Positions 7,487 to 13,470 of a DNA stretch of 18,346 nucleotides are shown here, piece by piece. Where the stretch lies: contig CAZKTS010000260.1 in the NCBI GenBank assembly GCA_964555735.1, forward strand, positions 1 through 18,346, read 5' to 3'. This DNA is from CAZKTS01 sp964555735. GTDB taxonomy: Bacteria > Actinomycetota > Acidimicrobiia > IMCC26256 > PALSA-555. The position numbers were made by a program, and so were the translations under genes. Every line of letters begins with the position of its first letter. Within the stretch, counting starts at the first letter, position 1. The notes under the pieces are model-generated. The model was not told where the DNA came from, made no database searches, and saw only the letters and a program-made list of their open reading frames with translations.

Positions 7487-7516
7487 CACCGAACATGCAG
7501 ATCAGGGCGGGGTGCA
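7487..7516 (+). repeat. 30-bp direct repeat, copy 2
   Basis: Matches 6024-6053 at 29 of 30 positions. It lies 14 bp after the stop of the secreted-protein gene and 86 bp before the next start. The bases just before it (GCAGC at 7479-7483) also occur in the tRNA 3' arm at 6014-6018, a weak hint that the repeat once extended into the tRNA. Confidence 0.9.
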
Positions 7517-7563
7517 GAGGACTGCCGATCGGGGAGCCTCACGCCCGTTGGCGGCAGCTGCGT

Positions 7564-7569
7564 TACGCT
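7564..7569 (+). promoter_or_regulatory. Possible -10 element for the TolB-like propeller gene
   Basis: TACGCT matches the TANNNT pattern 33 bp before the GTG at 7603. There is no good -35 word at 17 bp. Confidence 0.3.
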
Positions 7570-7602
7570 CCCGCCGTCCTACCGACCTGGGAGCGGGAGA
7601 GC

Positions 7603-8550
7603 GTGCAGCGAATCGTGCGGGTCGGTGTGGTGGCCCTCGTTGCACTCTCGGCCGTTGTGCTGGCAGGGCCGACGCCTGGTGGGTCGTCGTCGTTCCCCGG
7701 GAGCAACGGGCTGATCGCGTACTCGGGCTTCAGCGGTGGCCAGCACATCTGGGTGATCCAGCCGGACGGCGCCGGCGCCACGCAGCTCACTACCTTCCCG
7801 CGGGGCCTCGAGTACGACCCGAGCTGGTCGGCCGACGGCACGAGGATCGCGTTCGTCCACGCCGAGGCGAACACGGACGTGTGGATCATGAACGCCGATG
7901 GGACCGGCCAGACCAACCTGACGAACTCCGCCGCGAACGAGACGGCGCCGAGCTGGTCACCCGACGGCACGAAGCTCCTGTACACGTCGGACGTCGACGG
8001 CTCGAAGCAGATCTTCGTGATGAACGCCGACGGGACCGGTCAGACCAACCTGAGCAACGCACCTGGCACCGACGACGATGCCGCGCAGTGGTCGCCGGAC
8101 GGCAGCACGATCGTCTTCGTTCGCACGGCCCCCGCGTCGTTCCCGCGCCTGTGGGTGATGGGTCCCGATGGTTCCGGGCAGGCACCGCTCGAGCCGCCGC
8201 ACGACGGGGGACAGGACCTCGAGCCGCACTGGTCGCCCGACGGCACGAGGATCGCGTTCATGAGCGACCGCGACTGCTGCACGTTCGACATCTTCGTGGT
8301 CGACCGCGACGGCTCCGGAGCGGTCAACGTCACCAACACCCAGACCGACGCCGAGTCGGAGCCGACCTGGGCGCCCGACGGCACCAAGCTGGTGTTCAGC
8401 GGCTTCACGACCGGCCCCCGCCTCTTCCTCATGAACACCGACGGCAGTGATCGCGTGCTGGTGTCGGACGTCGACGCCGGGTTCCCGGACTGGCAGCCGA
8501 CCGCGATCCCGACTCCCATCGCGGTCCCGGAGCTGCGCTTCACGGGGTAG
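7603..8550 (+). CDS. Secreted TolB/PD40-type beta-propeller protein
   Basis: A 315-residue product from the GTG at 7603, with GGGAGA at 7595-7600; an in-frame GTG at 7615 is an alternative. The N-terminal stretch IVRVGVVALVALSAVVLAG is a signal peptide or anchor. Five PD40 repeats follow, each with a W-S/A-x-DG core: WSADGTRIAF, WSPDGTKLLY, WSPDGSTIVF, WSPDGTRIAF and WAPDGTKLVF, with a closing FPDWQP. Between them are blade strands such as DVWIMNADGTGQTNLT, repeated nearly identically (IFVMNADGTGQTNLS); this is also visible as a DNA repeat near 7889-7926 and 8021-8058. The protein resembles the TolB propeller domain without the TolB N-domain, so it is probably an exported binding protein; the ligand is unknown. 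Confidence 0.88.
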   Translation: MQRIVRVGVVALVALSAVVLAGPTPGGSSSFPGSNGLIAYSGFSGGQHIWVIQPDGAGATQLTTFPRGLEYDPSWSADGTRIAFVHAEANTDVWIMNADGTGQTNLTNSAANETAPSWSPDGTKLLYTSDVDGSKQIFVMNADGTGQTNLSNAPGTDDDAAQWSPDGSTIVFVRTAPASFPRLWVMGPDGSGQAPLEPPHDGGQDLEPHWSPDGTRIAFMSDRDCCTFDIFVVDRDGSGAVNVTNTQTDAESEPTWAPDGTKLVFSGFTTGPRLFLMNTDGSDRVLVSDVDAGFPDWQPTAIPTPIAVPELRFTG

Positions 8551-8701
8551 CCGCCGCGCGCGGAGCGCGTGTGCCCGACCACCACCCGCGACCTGCCACC
8601 AGAGTTTCCCATGTTGTTGGTGTTGTTCATGTGGTGTCGGCGGACGGGGGTCGGGTTGTGCACGCCGGTGGGAACGGAAAGACTGCAGACACCCAGCCCC
8701 G

Positions 8702-8730
8702 TCCACAGGTCTTCCACATGGCAGTCCACA
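8702..8730. promoter_or_regulatory. Three helically spaced TCCACA words
   Basis: TCCACA occurs at 8702-8707, 8713-8718 and 8725-8730, spaced 11 and 12 bp, close to one helical turn. Each extended 9-mer matches the actinobacterial DnaA-box form TTGTCCACA at 7 of 9 bases, and TTGTGCACG at 8655-8663 is a further 7-of-9 match. They overlap the proposed start of the next gene. Chance is a real alternative. Confidence 0.2.
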
Positions 8731-9158
8731 GACCCGAGCTGCCGCTGAGCGGCGAGCACAGCCTCCCGGTGGGGTACTTCACGATCAGCCGCTGCCGTCG
8801 CTGCGGGATCGTGGTCGGGTACGGCGACCGCTGCGACTTCTGTCGGGACCGTCCGAGCGACCACGTCGACGCGCCGGGGGAGTACATCGGCCGTCACCAC
8901 TCCGAATGGGCGCCGACGGTCGACGAGCTCATCATCCAGGGCGACGAGGATGAGGCGGAGTTCCTCCTCTGGAAGCTGATCGACGCGGCCGAGGCCGAAG
9001 CGCTGCTCACCGGCGTCGCGCCGTTCGACCGGCACTTCAACCGGCTGGCGTCGCTCGCCCGCCGTCGAGGTGACGACACGCTCGCGTCGCGGGTGCGCTC
9101 CCGCTACGAGGACTGCTGCGCGGTCGCCAACGAGAAGGGCCGCGCCCAAGCCGGCTGA
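8718..9158 (+). CDS. Small protein with zinc-finger pairs and a TPR-like helical region
   Basis: From the ATG at 8718 the product is 146 residues; the same frame is open back to a GTG at 8571, but the added part (HHPRPATRVSHVVGVVHV) looks non-coding. Residues about 24-44 hold two cysteine pairs, CRRCG and CDFC (SRCRRCGIVVGYGDRCDFCR), typical of a zinc ribbon. The following VDELIIQGDEDEAEFLLWKL and GVAPFDRHFNRLASLARRRG resemble a recurring actinobacterial helical motif (dEAe.LL..lvdatEaEa...gvaP.yye.LA.iyr) found in various hypothetical proteins. No Shine-Dalgarno sequence is evident. It converges with the ribonuclease gene across a palindrome. Function unknown. Confidence 0.65.
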   Translation: MAVHRPELPLSGEHSLPVGYFTISRCRRCGIVVGYGDRCDFCRDRPSDHVDAPGEYIGRHHSEWAPTVDELIIQGDEDEAEFLLWKLIDAAEAEALLTGVAPFDRHFNRLASLARRRGDDTLASRVRSRYEDCCAVANEKGRAQAG

Positions 9159-9183
9159 CGCCCCGCGCGTCGCTCAGATCCCG

Positions 9184-9230
9184 TTCTCGGCACGTTGCGT
9201 CAGACATGGACTGACGGAACGTGCCAAGAA
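9184..9230. terminator. Imperfect 20-bp inverted repeat between convergent genes
   Basis: The arms 9184-9203 and 9211-9230 pair at 18 of 20 positions around a 7-nt loop (ACATGGA). It lies between the stops of the zinc-finger gene (+, 9158) and the ribonuclease gene (-, 9297), as expected for a bidirectional terminator, though no T-tract follows. Dispersed palindromic repeat is an alternative reading. Confidence 0.5.
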
Positions 9231-9248
9231 GCGGCTCTGGCCCTTGCC

Positions 9249-9274
9249 CTTCGCTCCTGAGCTTCGCTCCTGAC
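9249..9274 (+). repeat. Two tandem 13-bp repeats
   Basis: CTTCGCTCCTGAG (9249-9261) is followed directly by CTTCGCTCCTGAC (9262-9274), and a degenerate third start (TTGCGCTCCC) follows. Intergenic. Confidence 0.7.
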
Positions 9275-9296
9275 TTGCGCTCCCGGCGCGTACGCT

Positions 9297-10733
9297 TCAG
9301 CGCGTACCGACGATGTCGAGGTCGATCCGGCGGGCGACGGGGTCGACGGCGCGGAGCCGGACGTCGAGCTCGGTGCCGAGAGGATGGTCGGCGCCCTTGA
9401 TGCGCGCGATGACCGCCGGCGAGTCGAGCAGCACGGTCGTGCGGTCGTCGGCCACGTCGACGACCGTCGCCGCGAGCACGTCACCGACGCGCGGCTGGAG
9501 CACGACCGCCTCGGCGAGGTCGACCACCGCGCGGGCGACGGACGACGCCCTTCGACTCGCGTCGCCCATGAGGTCGGGGAGCGCCGGCATGGCATCGAGC
9601 ACCCAACCGGGGATCGGCCGACCGGCGAGGTGCGCGACCACCACCTCGTTGTCGAAGCGGTCCGCGAGGCGACGGAGCGGCGCGGTCACGTGCGCGTACG
9701 GCGCCGCGACCGCGCCGTGCTCGGGGATCGGTGCACCCGGTGCGGGGACGAGCTCGTACCCGGCGCCCCGAAGCGTGCGCACCGCCTGGGTGAGGAACGC
9801 AGCATGCGCGGGCTCGTCCGGGCGCAGGTCGCGCACCTGGGCCGCGTAGGAGCGCTCGGCCGGCCAGTCGATGCCGAGCGCGCGGGCCGTCACCCGCAGG
9901 CGATCCACGGCATCCCCACCGATCGGCGGGAGGGTACGGAGCACGCCCACCCCCGCGTCGACCAGCACCTTCGCCGCGCACATCCCGGCGAGGAGCGAGA
10001 TCTGGGCGTTCCAGCCCTCGACCGGCTGCTCGCTCTCGTAGACGAGGACGTAGCCGTCGCGCCGGCGGCGCACCTCCTGGGTCGGCACCGCGATGCTCAC
10101 ACCGCCGCGCGCCTGCTCCTGGTCCTCACGGAGACGGCCGATGTCACGGAGCAGCATGAGCGAGGCCGATGCCCGCTCCGCTGCGATCGCCCGGCCCACC
10201 TCCCGGTACGAGAGCGCCTCGCGGCTGCGCACGACGGCCCGCTCGAGGTGCCAGCCCGTCGCGGTGCCCGACTCGTCGAGGTCGATGCTCCACAGCAGCG
10301 CGGGCCGATCCTCGTCCGGCAGCAGGCTGGCCGCGCCTTCGCTGAGCTCGGGTGGATACAGCAGGGCCCGAGCGTCCGGCAGGTACAGAGTGACGCCCCG
10401 TCGGTGCGCCTCGGCGTCCACCGCGTCGTGCGCGTCGACGAACGCGGCCGGATCCGCGATCGCGTACCAGACCCGGTAGCCCTCGTCCCGGCGCACCGCG
10501 CCATAGGCCTGGTCGAGATCGCGGCTGCCCTTCGGGTCGATGGTCACCAGCTCGAGGTCGCGCGCGTCGCGTCGGTCCCCGGTGTCCCGTGCCCCTCGGA
10601 GCGCGCCGTGCTCGGCGGCGAGCGCGACCGGCACCGAGAACCCCGACGGCACGTCGAAGTCGGCGCGGATGCGGTCGAGCCCGGCGCGGAGATCGGGCGA
10701 CGTCTCGGGGATCCGGACCGGCGGTGACGGCAC
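9297..10733 (-). CDS. RNB-domain exoribonuclease (RNase II/R superfamily)
   Basis: RNB enzymes degrade RNA 3' to 5'. The 478-residue protein starts with a GTG at 10733, 6 bp after the stop of the upstream LOG-family gene, so the two are probably co-transcribed. The catalytic loop TIDPKGSRDLDQAY places acidic residues at D66, D72 and D74; the position of the fourth RNase II aspartate is Gln (Q75). Other RNB signatures are WYAIADPAAFVD, RRGVTLYLPD, the C-terminal TAPLRRLADRFDN (equivalent to the family's TSPIRRY arginine region) and a final S1-like segment (about residues 412-475, GDVLAATVVDV to RIDLDIVG). It lacks the N-terminal cold-shock domains of full RNase R, so it belongs with the short actinobacterial RNB proteins. 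Enzymatic activity is not proven given the Q75 change. Confidence 0.92.
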   Translation of the reverse strand: MPSPPVRIPETSPDLRAGLDRIRADFDVPSGFSVPVALAAEHGALRGARDTGDRRDARDLELVTIDPKGSRDLDQAYGAVRRDEGYRVWYAIADPAAFVDAHDAVDAEAHRRGVTLYLPDARALLYPPELSEGAASLLPDEDRPALLWSIDLDESGTATGWHLERAVVRSREALSYREVGRAIAAERASASLMLLRDIGRLREDQEQARGGVSIAVPTQEVRRRRDGYVLVYESEQPVEGWNAQISLLAGMCAAKVLVDAGVGVLRTLPPIGGDAVDRLRVTARALGIDWPAERSYAAQVRDLRPDEPAHAAFLTQAVRTLRGAGYELVPAPGAPIPEHGAVAAPYAHVTAPLRRLADRFDNEVVVAHLAGRPIPGWVLDAMPALPDLMGDASRRASSVARAVVDLAEAVVLQPRVGDVLAATVVDVADDRTTVLLDSPAVIARIKGADHPLGTELDVRLRAVDPVARRIDLDIVGTR

Positions 10734-10739
10734 GCGAGC

Positions 10740-11861
10740 TCAGCGCTTCCGGAGCGGTGCGGCGGCGGGAGTCGGCGCCGGGGGAGCGAGGCTGAGGATC
10801 GCGTCCACCGCGTGCGGCACGTCGTCGACGACCCGGACGAGGCCCGACCAACCGCCCGCGGCCGCAAGGGAACGCAGGGACTCGACGATGCCCGGCCGCT
10901 CACGTTCGTAGTGCTCGGCGCCGAGGAAGACCATCGGGCTGCGCACCTCGTACATCGTGTAGTCGTTCTGCGCCGCGTCGGTGAAGATCTCCTGCGCGGT
11001 GCCGCTGCCGCCCGGCGTGTACACGACCCCGCCGAGGGCGATGGCGAGGAGGCCGTTCTCCCGGATGCTGTTGTGGAAGTACTTCGCGATGTGCGTCGCG
11101 AACTGGTTCAGCGGCTCGTCGACGTACACCCACGTCGGGACCCCGAGGCTGGTGCCACCGTCCGGCCAGCGGGCGCGAACCGCCAACGCTCGTTCGAGGA
11201 ACGCGGCCGCGTTGCCCGGGTACGACGGCACGGCCGCGAGCAGCGCGATCGCCTCGTCCAGCGCCGCGTCCCCGTGGGGGGCGAGCCACGCGCCGAGGTT
11301 GGCGGCCTCCATCAGGCCGGGGCCGCCGCCGGTCGCGACGACGAGGTCGGCCCGGGCCAGGCTGCGGCCCAGCTCCGCCGCCTCGCGGTACGCCGGCGCG
11401 TCCCGCGGGGTCCGATGGCTGCCCATCACGCCGACCACCCGCTTCGGCTGCTCGTCGAGGAAGCGCATCAGCGCGGCGTCGATGCCCACGTCGTGCATGC
11501 CCTGCGCGAACGCGTCCCGCGCACTGCCGTCGAGGGCGGCGACCACCCCGATGCGGGCGTCGAGGGTCGACCCGGCGTCACCCGGCACGTAGCCCGCCAT
11601 CAGGTCGTCGTTCGAGTACAGCGCAGCGCGGTACGGGTCGAAGGGCAGATCGTCGAACGGCGCGAGGACGGCGGCACCGTTCTGCGTCAGCACGTCGCCG
11701 ACGCCGACCGGGAGCCGGCAGCCGGCGAAGGTGGTGCCGACCACCGAGAGCCCGGCCCAGTCGATCGGGGCGTCCCGGAGGTCGAGGCCGGCGATCCAGG
11801 CACCGTCGAGCGCCGGCAGCCGCTCCCTGAGCGCCGCCATGGTGGTGACGGGGCTCGTCAC
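10740..11861 (-). CDS. LOG-family Rossmann-fold protein (nucleotide 5'-monophosphate nucleosidase-like)
   Basis: The 373-residue product from the GTG at 11861 (an in-frame ATG at 11840 is an alternative) has the two LOG signatures: GGGPGLMEAA (about 178-187) and PGGSGTAQE (283-291). These bind the phosphate and ribose of nucleotides in phosphoribohydrolases such as plant LOG and E. coli PpnN. The middle VVGVMGSHRTPRDAPAYREA matches the start of the Rossmann fold. The N-terminal 130 residues (GLDLRDAPIDWAGLSVVGT) are an extension that I cannot assign. The protein is longer than simple LOG enzymes (about 190 residues) and closer to the PpnN class, though without clear homology outside the core. 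Start-region arms at 11844-11850 and 11856-11862 form a small hairpin that may affect initiation. Substrate unproven. Confidence 0.85.
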   Translation of the reverse strand: MTSPVTTMAALRERLPALDGAWIAGLDLRDAPIDWAGLSVVGTTFAGCRLPVGVGDVLTQNGAAVLAPFDDLPFDPYRAALYSNDDLMAGYVPGDAGSTLDARIGVVAALDGSARDAFAQGMHDVGIDAALMRFLDEQPKRVVGVMGSHRTPRDAPAYREAAELGRSLARADLVVATGGGPGLMEAANLGAWLAPHGDAALDEAIALLAAVPSYPGNAAAFLERALAVRARWPDGGTSLGVPTWVYVDEPLNQFATHIAKYFHNSIRENGLLAIALGGVVYTPGGSGTAQEIFTDAAQNDYTMYEVRSPMVFLGAEHYERERPGIVESLRSLAAAGGWSGLVRVVDDVPHAVDAILSLAPPAPTPAAAPLRKR

Positions 11862-11897
11862 CGGGGCAGCAGGGGGGCGGGGTCCATGGCAGGCGGG

Positions 11898-11903
11898 ACG
11901 CTA
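11898..11903 (-). promoter_or_regulatory. Possible -10 element for the LOG/ribonuclease pair
   Basis: Read on the - strand, TAGCGT fits the TANNNT pattern 36 bp before the GTG at 11861. No -35 word was recognised. Confidence 0.25.
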
Positions 11904-12001
11904 TCCCCGGCCCGGGCCCTGCCCGGACCGGCCGAGGCGACGCGTCGGGCCCGGCGGACGGCTCGCGCGAGGGTAGAGAGGAATGGCGGATCTCCTGTCC
12001 T

Positions 12002-12019
12002 CGTTCGGGGCCCCGAACG
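12002..12019. promoter_or_regulatory. Perfect 18-bp palindrome upstream of the sigma factor gene
   Basis: CGTTCGGGGCCCCGAACG reads identically on both strands with no central gap and lies 30 bp before the ATG at 12050, in the divergent intergenic region. With no loop bases it is more like a protein-binding site than a terminator. It may control the sigma gene, the divergent LOG gene, or neither. Confidence 0.45.
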
Positions 12020-12049
12020 CGTCCTACTCGTGATGGTGGCGGGGCGCTG

Positions 12050-12613
12050 ATGACATCCGAAGCCGTACCCGAGCTCGCGCTCGTGCGGCCCGGGGTCGAC
12101 GCGCGCCCGCGTGCCCGCCGACGGGAGGCCCGTGAAGCCGTTCTCGAGCTCTACAGCGAGCACTACGCCTCGCTCGTGCGCCTCGCCCACCTCATGGCGC
12201 ACGACCCGAGCCAGGCGGAAGACATCGTCGGCGACGCCTTCCTCAAGCTCTACGGCGCGTGGCAACGGATCGAGGACGCCGACAAGGCCCTCGCGTACCT
12301 GCGCGCCACCGTCGCCAACGGGGCCCGCGGGCGAGCCCGACGCCACCTGGTCGCGCTGCGGCACCGCCCCGCGGCGCCGGCCGACGCCGCACCTGCCGAG
12401 GACGGCGCCATCGTCCGCGAGAGCCAGCGTGAGGTCGTGGACGCGCTCCGCACCCTCCCGGCCCGCCAGCGCGAGTGCCTCGTGCTGCGGCACTACGCCG
12501 ACCTCTCCGAGAGCGAGATCGCGAGCACGCTCGGGATCTCGGTCGGCTCGGTGCGCACGCACGTGAAGCGCGGCTACGCCCGGCTCGAGCGCGACCTGGG
12601 AGGTCTCCGATGA
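12050..12613 (+). CDS. ECF RNA polymerase sigma factor (SigE family)
   Basis: A 187-residue sigma-70 family factor with the two-domain ECF layout. Sigma2 (about residues 30-98) contains EHYASLVRLAHLMAHDPSQA, EDIVGDAFLKLYGAW and AYLRATVANGARGRARR; sigma4 (about 128-183) contains LRTLPARQRECLVLRHYADL and a helix-turn-helix, SESEIASTLGISVGSVRTHV. Spacing and wording match the actinobacterial SigE-like group. The GTG/ATG alternatives upstream are out of frame or stop, and GGGG precedes the ATG. It overlaps the next gene by 4 bp (ATGA), the usual arrangement for a sigma factor and its anti-sigma partner. It may direct an envelope-related regulon; no target promoter was identified in the window. 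Confidence 0.93.
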   Translation: MTSEAVPELALVRPGVDARPRARRREAREAVLELYSEHYASLVRLAHLMAHDPSQAEDIVGDAFLKLYGAWQRIEDADKALAYLRATVANGARGRARRHLVALRHRPAAPADAAPAEDGAIVRESQREVVDALRTLPARQRECLVLRHYADLSESEIASTLGISVGSVRTHVKRGYARLERDLGGLR

Positions 12614-13281
12614 TGGAGCTCCGCCTCGGCGACGCGCTCCGCGCGAGCGTGGCCGGCCTCGACCCGACGCCCGATCTCGCCGCGTTCGGTGCCGCGCTCA
12701 CGCAGGCCGACCGCAGCCGCCGCAACCGCACCGTCGCCGCCGCGGCCGGGCTGGCTGCCGCGGCATGCATCGCCGGGGTCGTCGTCGCGCAGGCGTCCGA
12801 CTCGTCACGCTCGGTCGACGTCCCGCCCGCCGACCGGACCCACGCCGACGGCTCCGACGTGGACATCGCGATCCCGAGCGTCGTCACTTCGACGACCGCG
12901 CTCCCCGGTGGGCTCGGCGCGCCCGCGTCGCCGGTGACCGACCGCCCCGACCTCGCGGTGCCCGAGGTCGCGGCCGCGCCGGCGGGGACCACCACGGTCA
13001 CCGAACGGATCCCGCCCCCGCCGCCCGCATTCACCGCGAGCGCGCAGCGGGCATCGGGCAGCGATCCCACCAACGGCTACTTCGGCACCGCCCCGGCCGG
13101 CCAGACGGTGAACATCACGTCGGCGTACGGCGGTGGCTCCACCGTCGCCGACGGCAGTGGCCACTGGTCCAAGCAGGTCTCGTTCCCGGGCGTCGTCGGG
13201 TCACCGGGCACGACGTTCCCCGTCACCATCAGCACCACCGGCTTCACCGCTCAGATCACGTTCACCTACACCGGGCCATAG
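12610..13281 (+). CDS. Probable membrane anti-sigma factor with an extracytoplasmic Ig-like domain
   Basis: The ATG at 12610 overlaps the sigma stop, with GGGAGGT at 12598-12604; this gives 223 residues (the ATG at 12613 is a one-codon-shorter alternative). Residues 1-40 are cytoplasmic and charged (PDLAAFGAALTQADRSRRNR). One membrane helix spans about 41-60 (TVAAAAGLAAAACIAGVVVA). A Pro/Thr-rich extracytoplasmic linker (70-140, including PPPPP) leads to a C-terminal beta domain (about 150-223: DPTNGYFGTAPAGQTVNITS, DGSGHWSKQVSF, TGFTAQITFTYTGP) that resembles bacterial Ig-like domains. No HxxxCxxC anti-sigma zinc motif is present, so the anti-sigma assignment rests on position and topology. 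The last nine codons form the start of a hairpin that includes the stop. Confidence 0.8.
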   Translation: MMELRLGDALRASVAGLDPTPDLAAFGAALTQADRSRRNRTVAAAAGLAAAACIAGVVVAQASDSSRSVDVPPADRTHADGSDVDIAIPSVVTSTTALPGGLGAPASPVTDRPDLAVPEVAAAPAGTTTVTERIPPPPPAFTASAQRASGSDPTNGYFGTAPAGQTVNITSAYGGGSTVADGSGHWSKQVSFPGVVGSPGTTFPVTISTTGFTAQITFTYTGP

Positions 13282-13289
13282 CCCGGTGT
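13268..13289. terminator. Hairpin spanning the anti-sigma stop codon
   Basis: ACACCGGGC (13268-13276) pairs perfectly with GCCCGGTGT (13281-13289) around a 4-nt loop. The TAG stop (13279-13281) lies within it. No T-tract. Confidence 0.5.
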
Positions 13290-13294
13290 GGTGA

Positions 13295-13335
13295 GAGGCG
13301 AGCCCGCCCCAGCCCCGCCCCAAGGGGCTCGCCTC
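13295..13335. terminator. 11-bp perfect inverted repeat downstream of the anti-sigma gene
   Basis: GAGGCGAGCCC (13295-13305) pairs with GGGCTCGCCTC (13325-13335) with a 19-nt C-rich loop. It has the place of a terminator, without a T-tract. Confidence 0.55.
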
Positions 13336-13340
13336 CATAC

Positions 13341-13384
13341 CGCCGATGCCGCGGTCCCACTGCCCCGGGACCGCGGCATCGGCG
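13341..13384. terminator. 18-bp perfect inverted repeat, strong intrinsic hairpin
   Basis: CGCCGATGCCGCGGTCCC (13341-13358) is the exact reverse complement of 13367-13384, with an 8-nt loop (ACTGCCCC). It is the strongest hairpin noticed in the window. The right arm ends on the first base of the tandem repeat array. No U-tract, so a terminator or a structured transcript element. Confidence 0.65.
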
Positions 13385-13439
13385 CATCTCGACCCGGGCA
13401 TCTCGACCCGGGCATCTCGATCCGGGCATCTCGATCCGG
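13384..13439 (+). repeat. Four tandem 14-bp repeats
   Basis: The unit GCATCTCGAYCCGG occurs four times without gaps: 13384-13397, 13398-13411, 13412-13425 and 13426-13439. The first two copies have C at the variable position and the last two have T. The array lies 31 bp before the GTG of the next gene and overlaps its expected -35 region. Confidence 0.95.
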
Positions 13440-13456
13440 GGACGCGCGCCGCGCCG

Positions 13457-13462
13457 TAGGCT
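13457..13462 (+). promoter_or_regulatory. Possible -10 element for a leaderless gamma-glutamyltransferase-like gene
   Basis: TAGGCT ends 8 bp before the GTG at 13471, the spacing expected when transcription begins at or near the start codon. The matching -35 position falls within the fourth tandem repeat. Confidence 0.4.
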
Positions 13463-13470
13463 GCCCGGCC

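Larger units (their letters stand above)
6024..7516. other. Direct-repeat-bounded segment next to tRNA-Pro (possible insertion)
   Basis: About 1.46 kb lies between the starts of the two 30-bp repeats and contains one gene. The interior looks less GC-biased than its neighbours: one 60-base line I counted (6301-6360) has 38 G or C, and AT-ending codons are more common. There is no integrase, transposase or terminal inverted repeat, so excision ability is not supported. It could be a small integrated segment, a satellite-like remnant, or a replication-slippage duplication. Confidence 0.4.

Noticed and set aside
8571..8717. Extended start of the zinc-finger protein at GTG 8571.
   Set aside because: The extra residues have no domain likeness and cover the T/G-rich intergenic patch.
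11983..12033. 16-codon ORF (ATG at 11983) overlapping the palindrome upstream of the sigma gene, as a possible leader peptide.
   Set aside because: The purine-rich GAGAGGA abuts the ATG with no spacing, no attenuator-like alternative structure is seen, and such a short ORF arises easily by chance.
13384..13439. CRISPR array.
   Set aside because: The 14-bp units are contiguous with no spacers; this is a tandem repeat.
13288..13470. N-terminal extension of the gamma-glutamyltransferase-like gene to the GTG at 13288.
   Set aside because: The extension would translate the hairpins and the 14-bp repeats and has no family similarity; GTG 13471 matches the start of the conserved domain.
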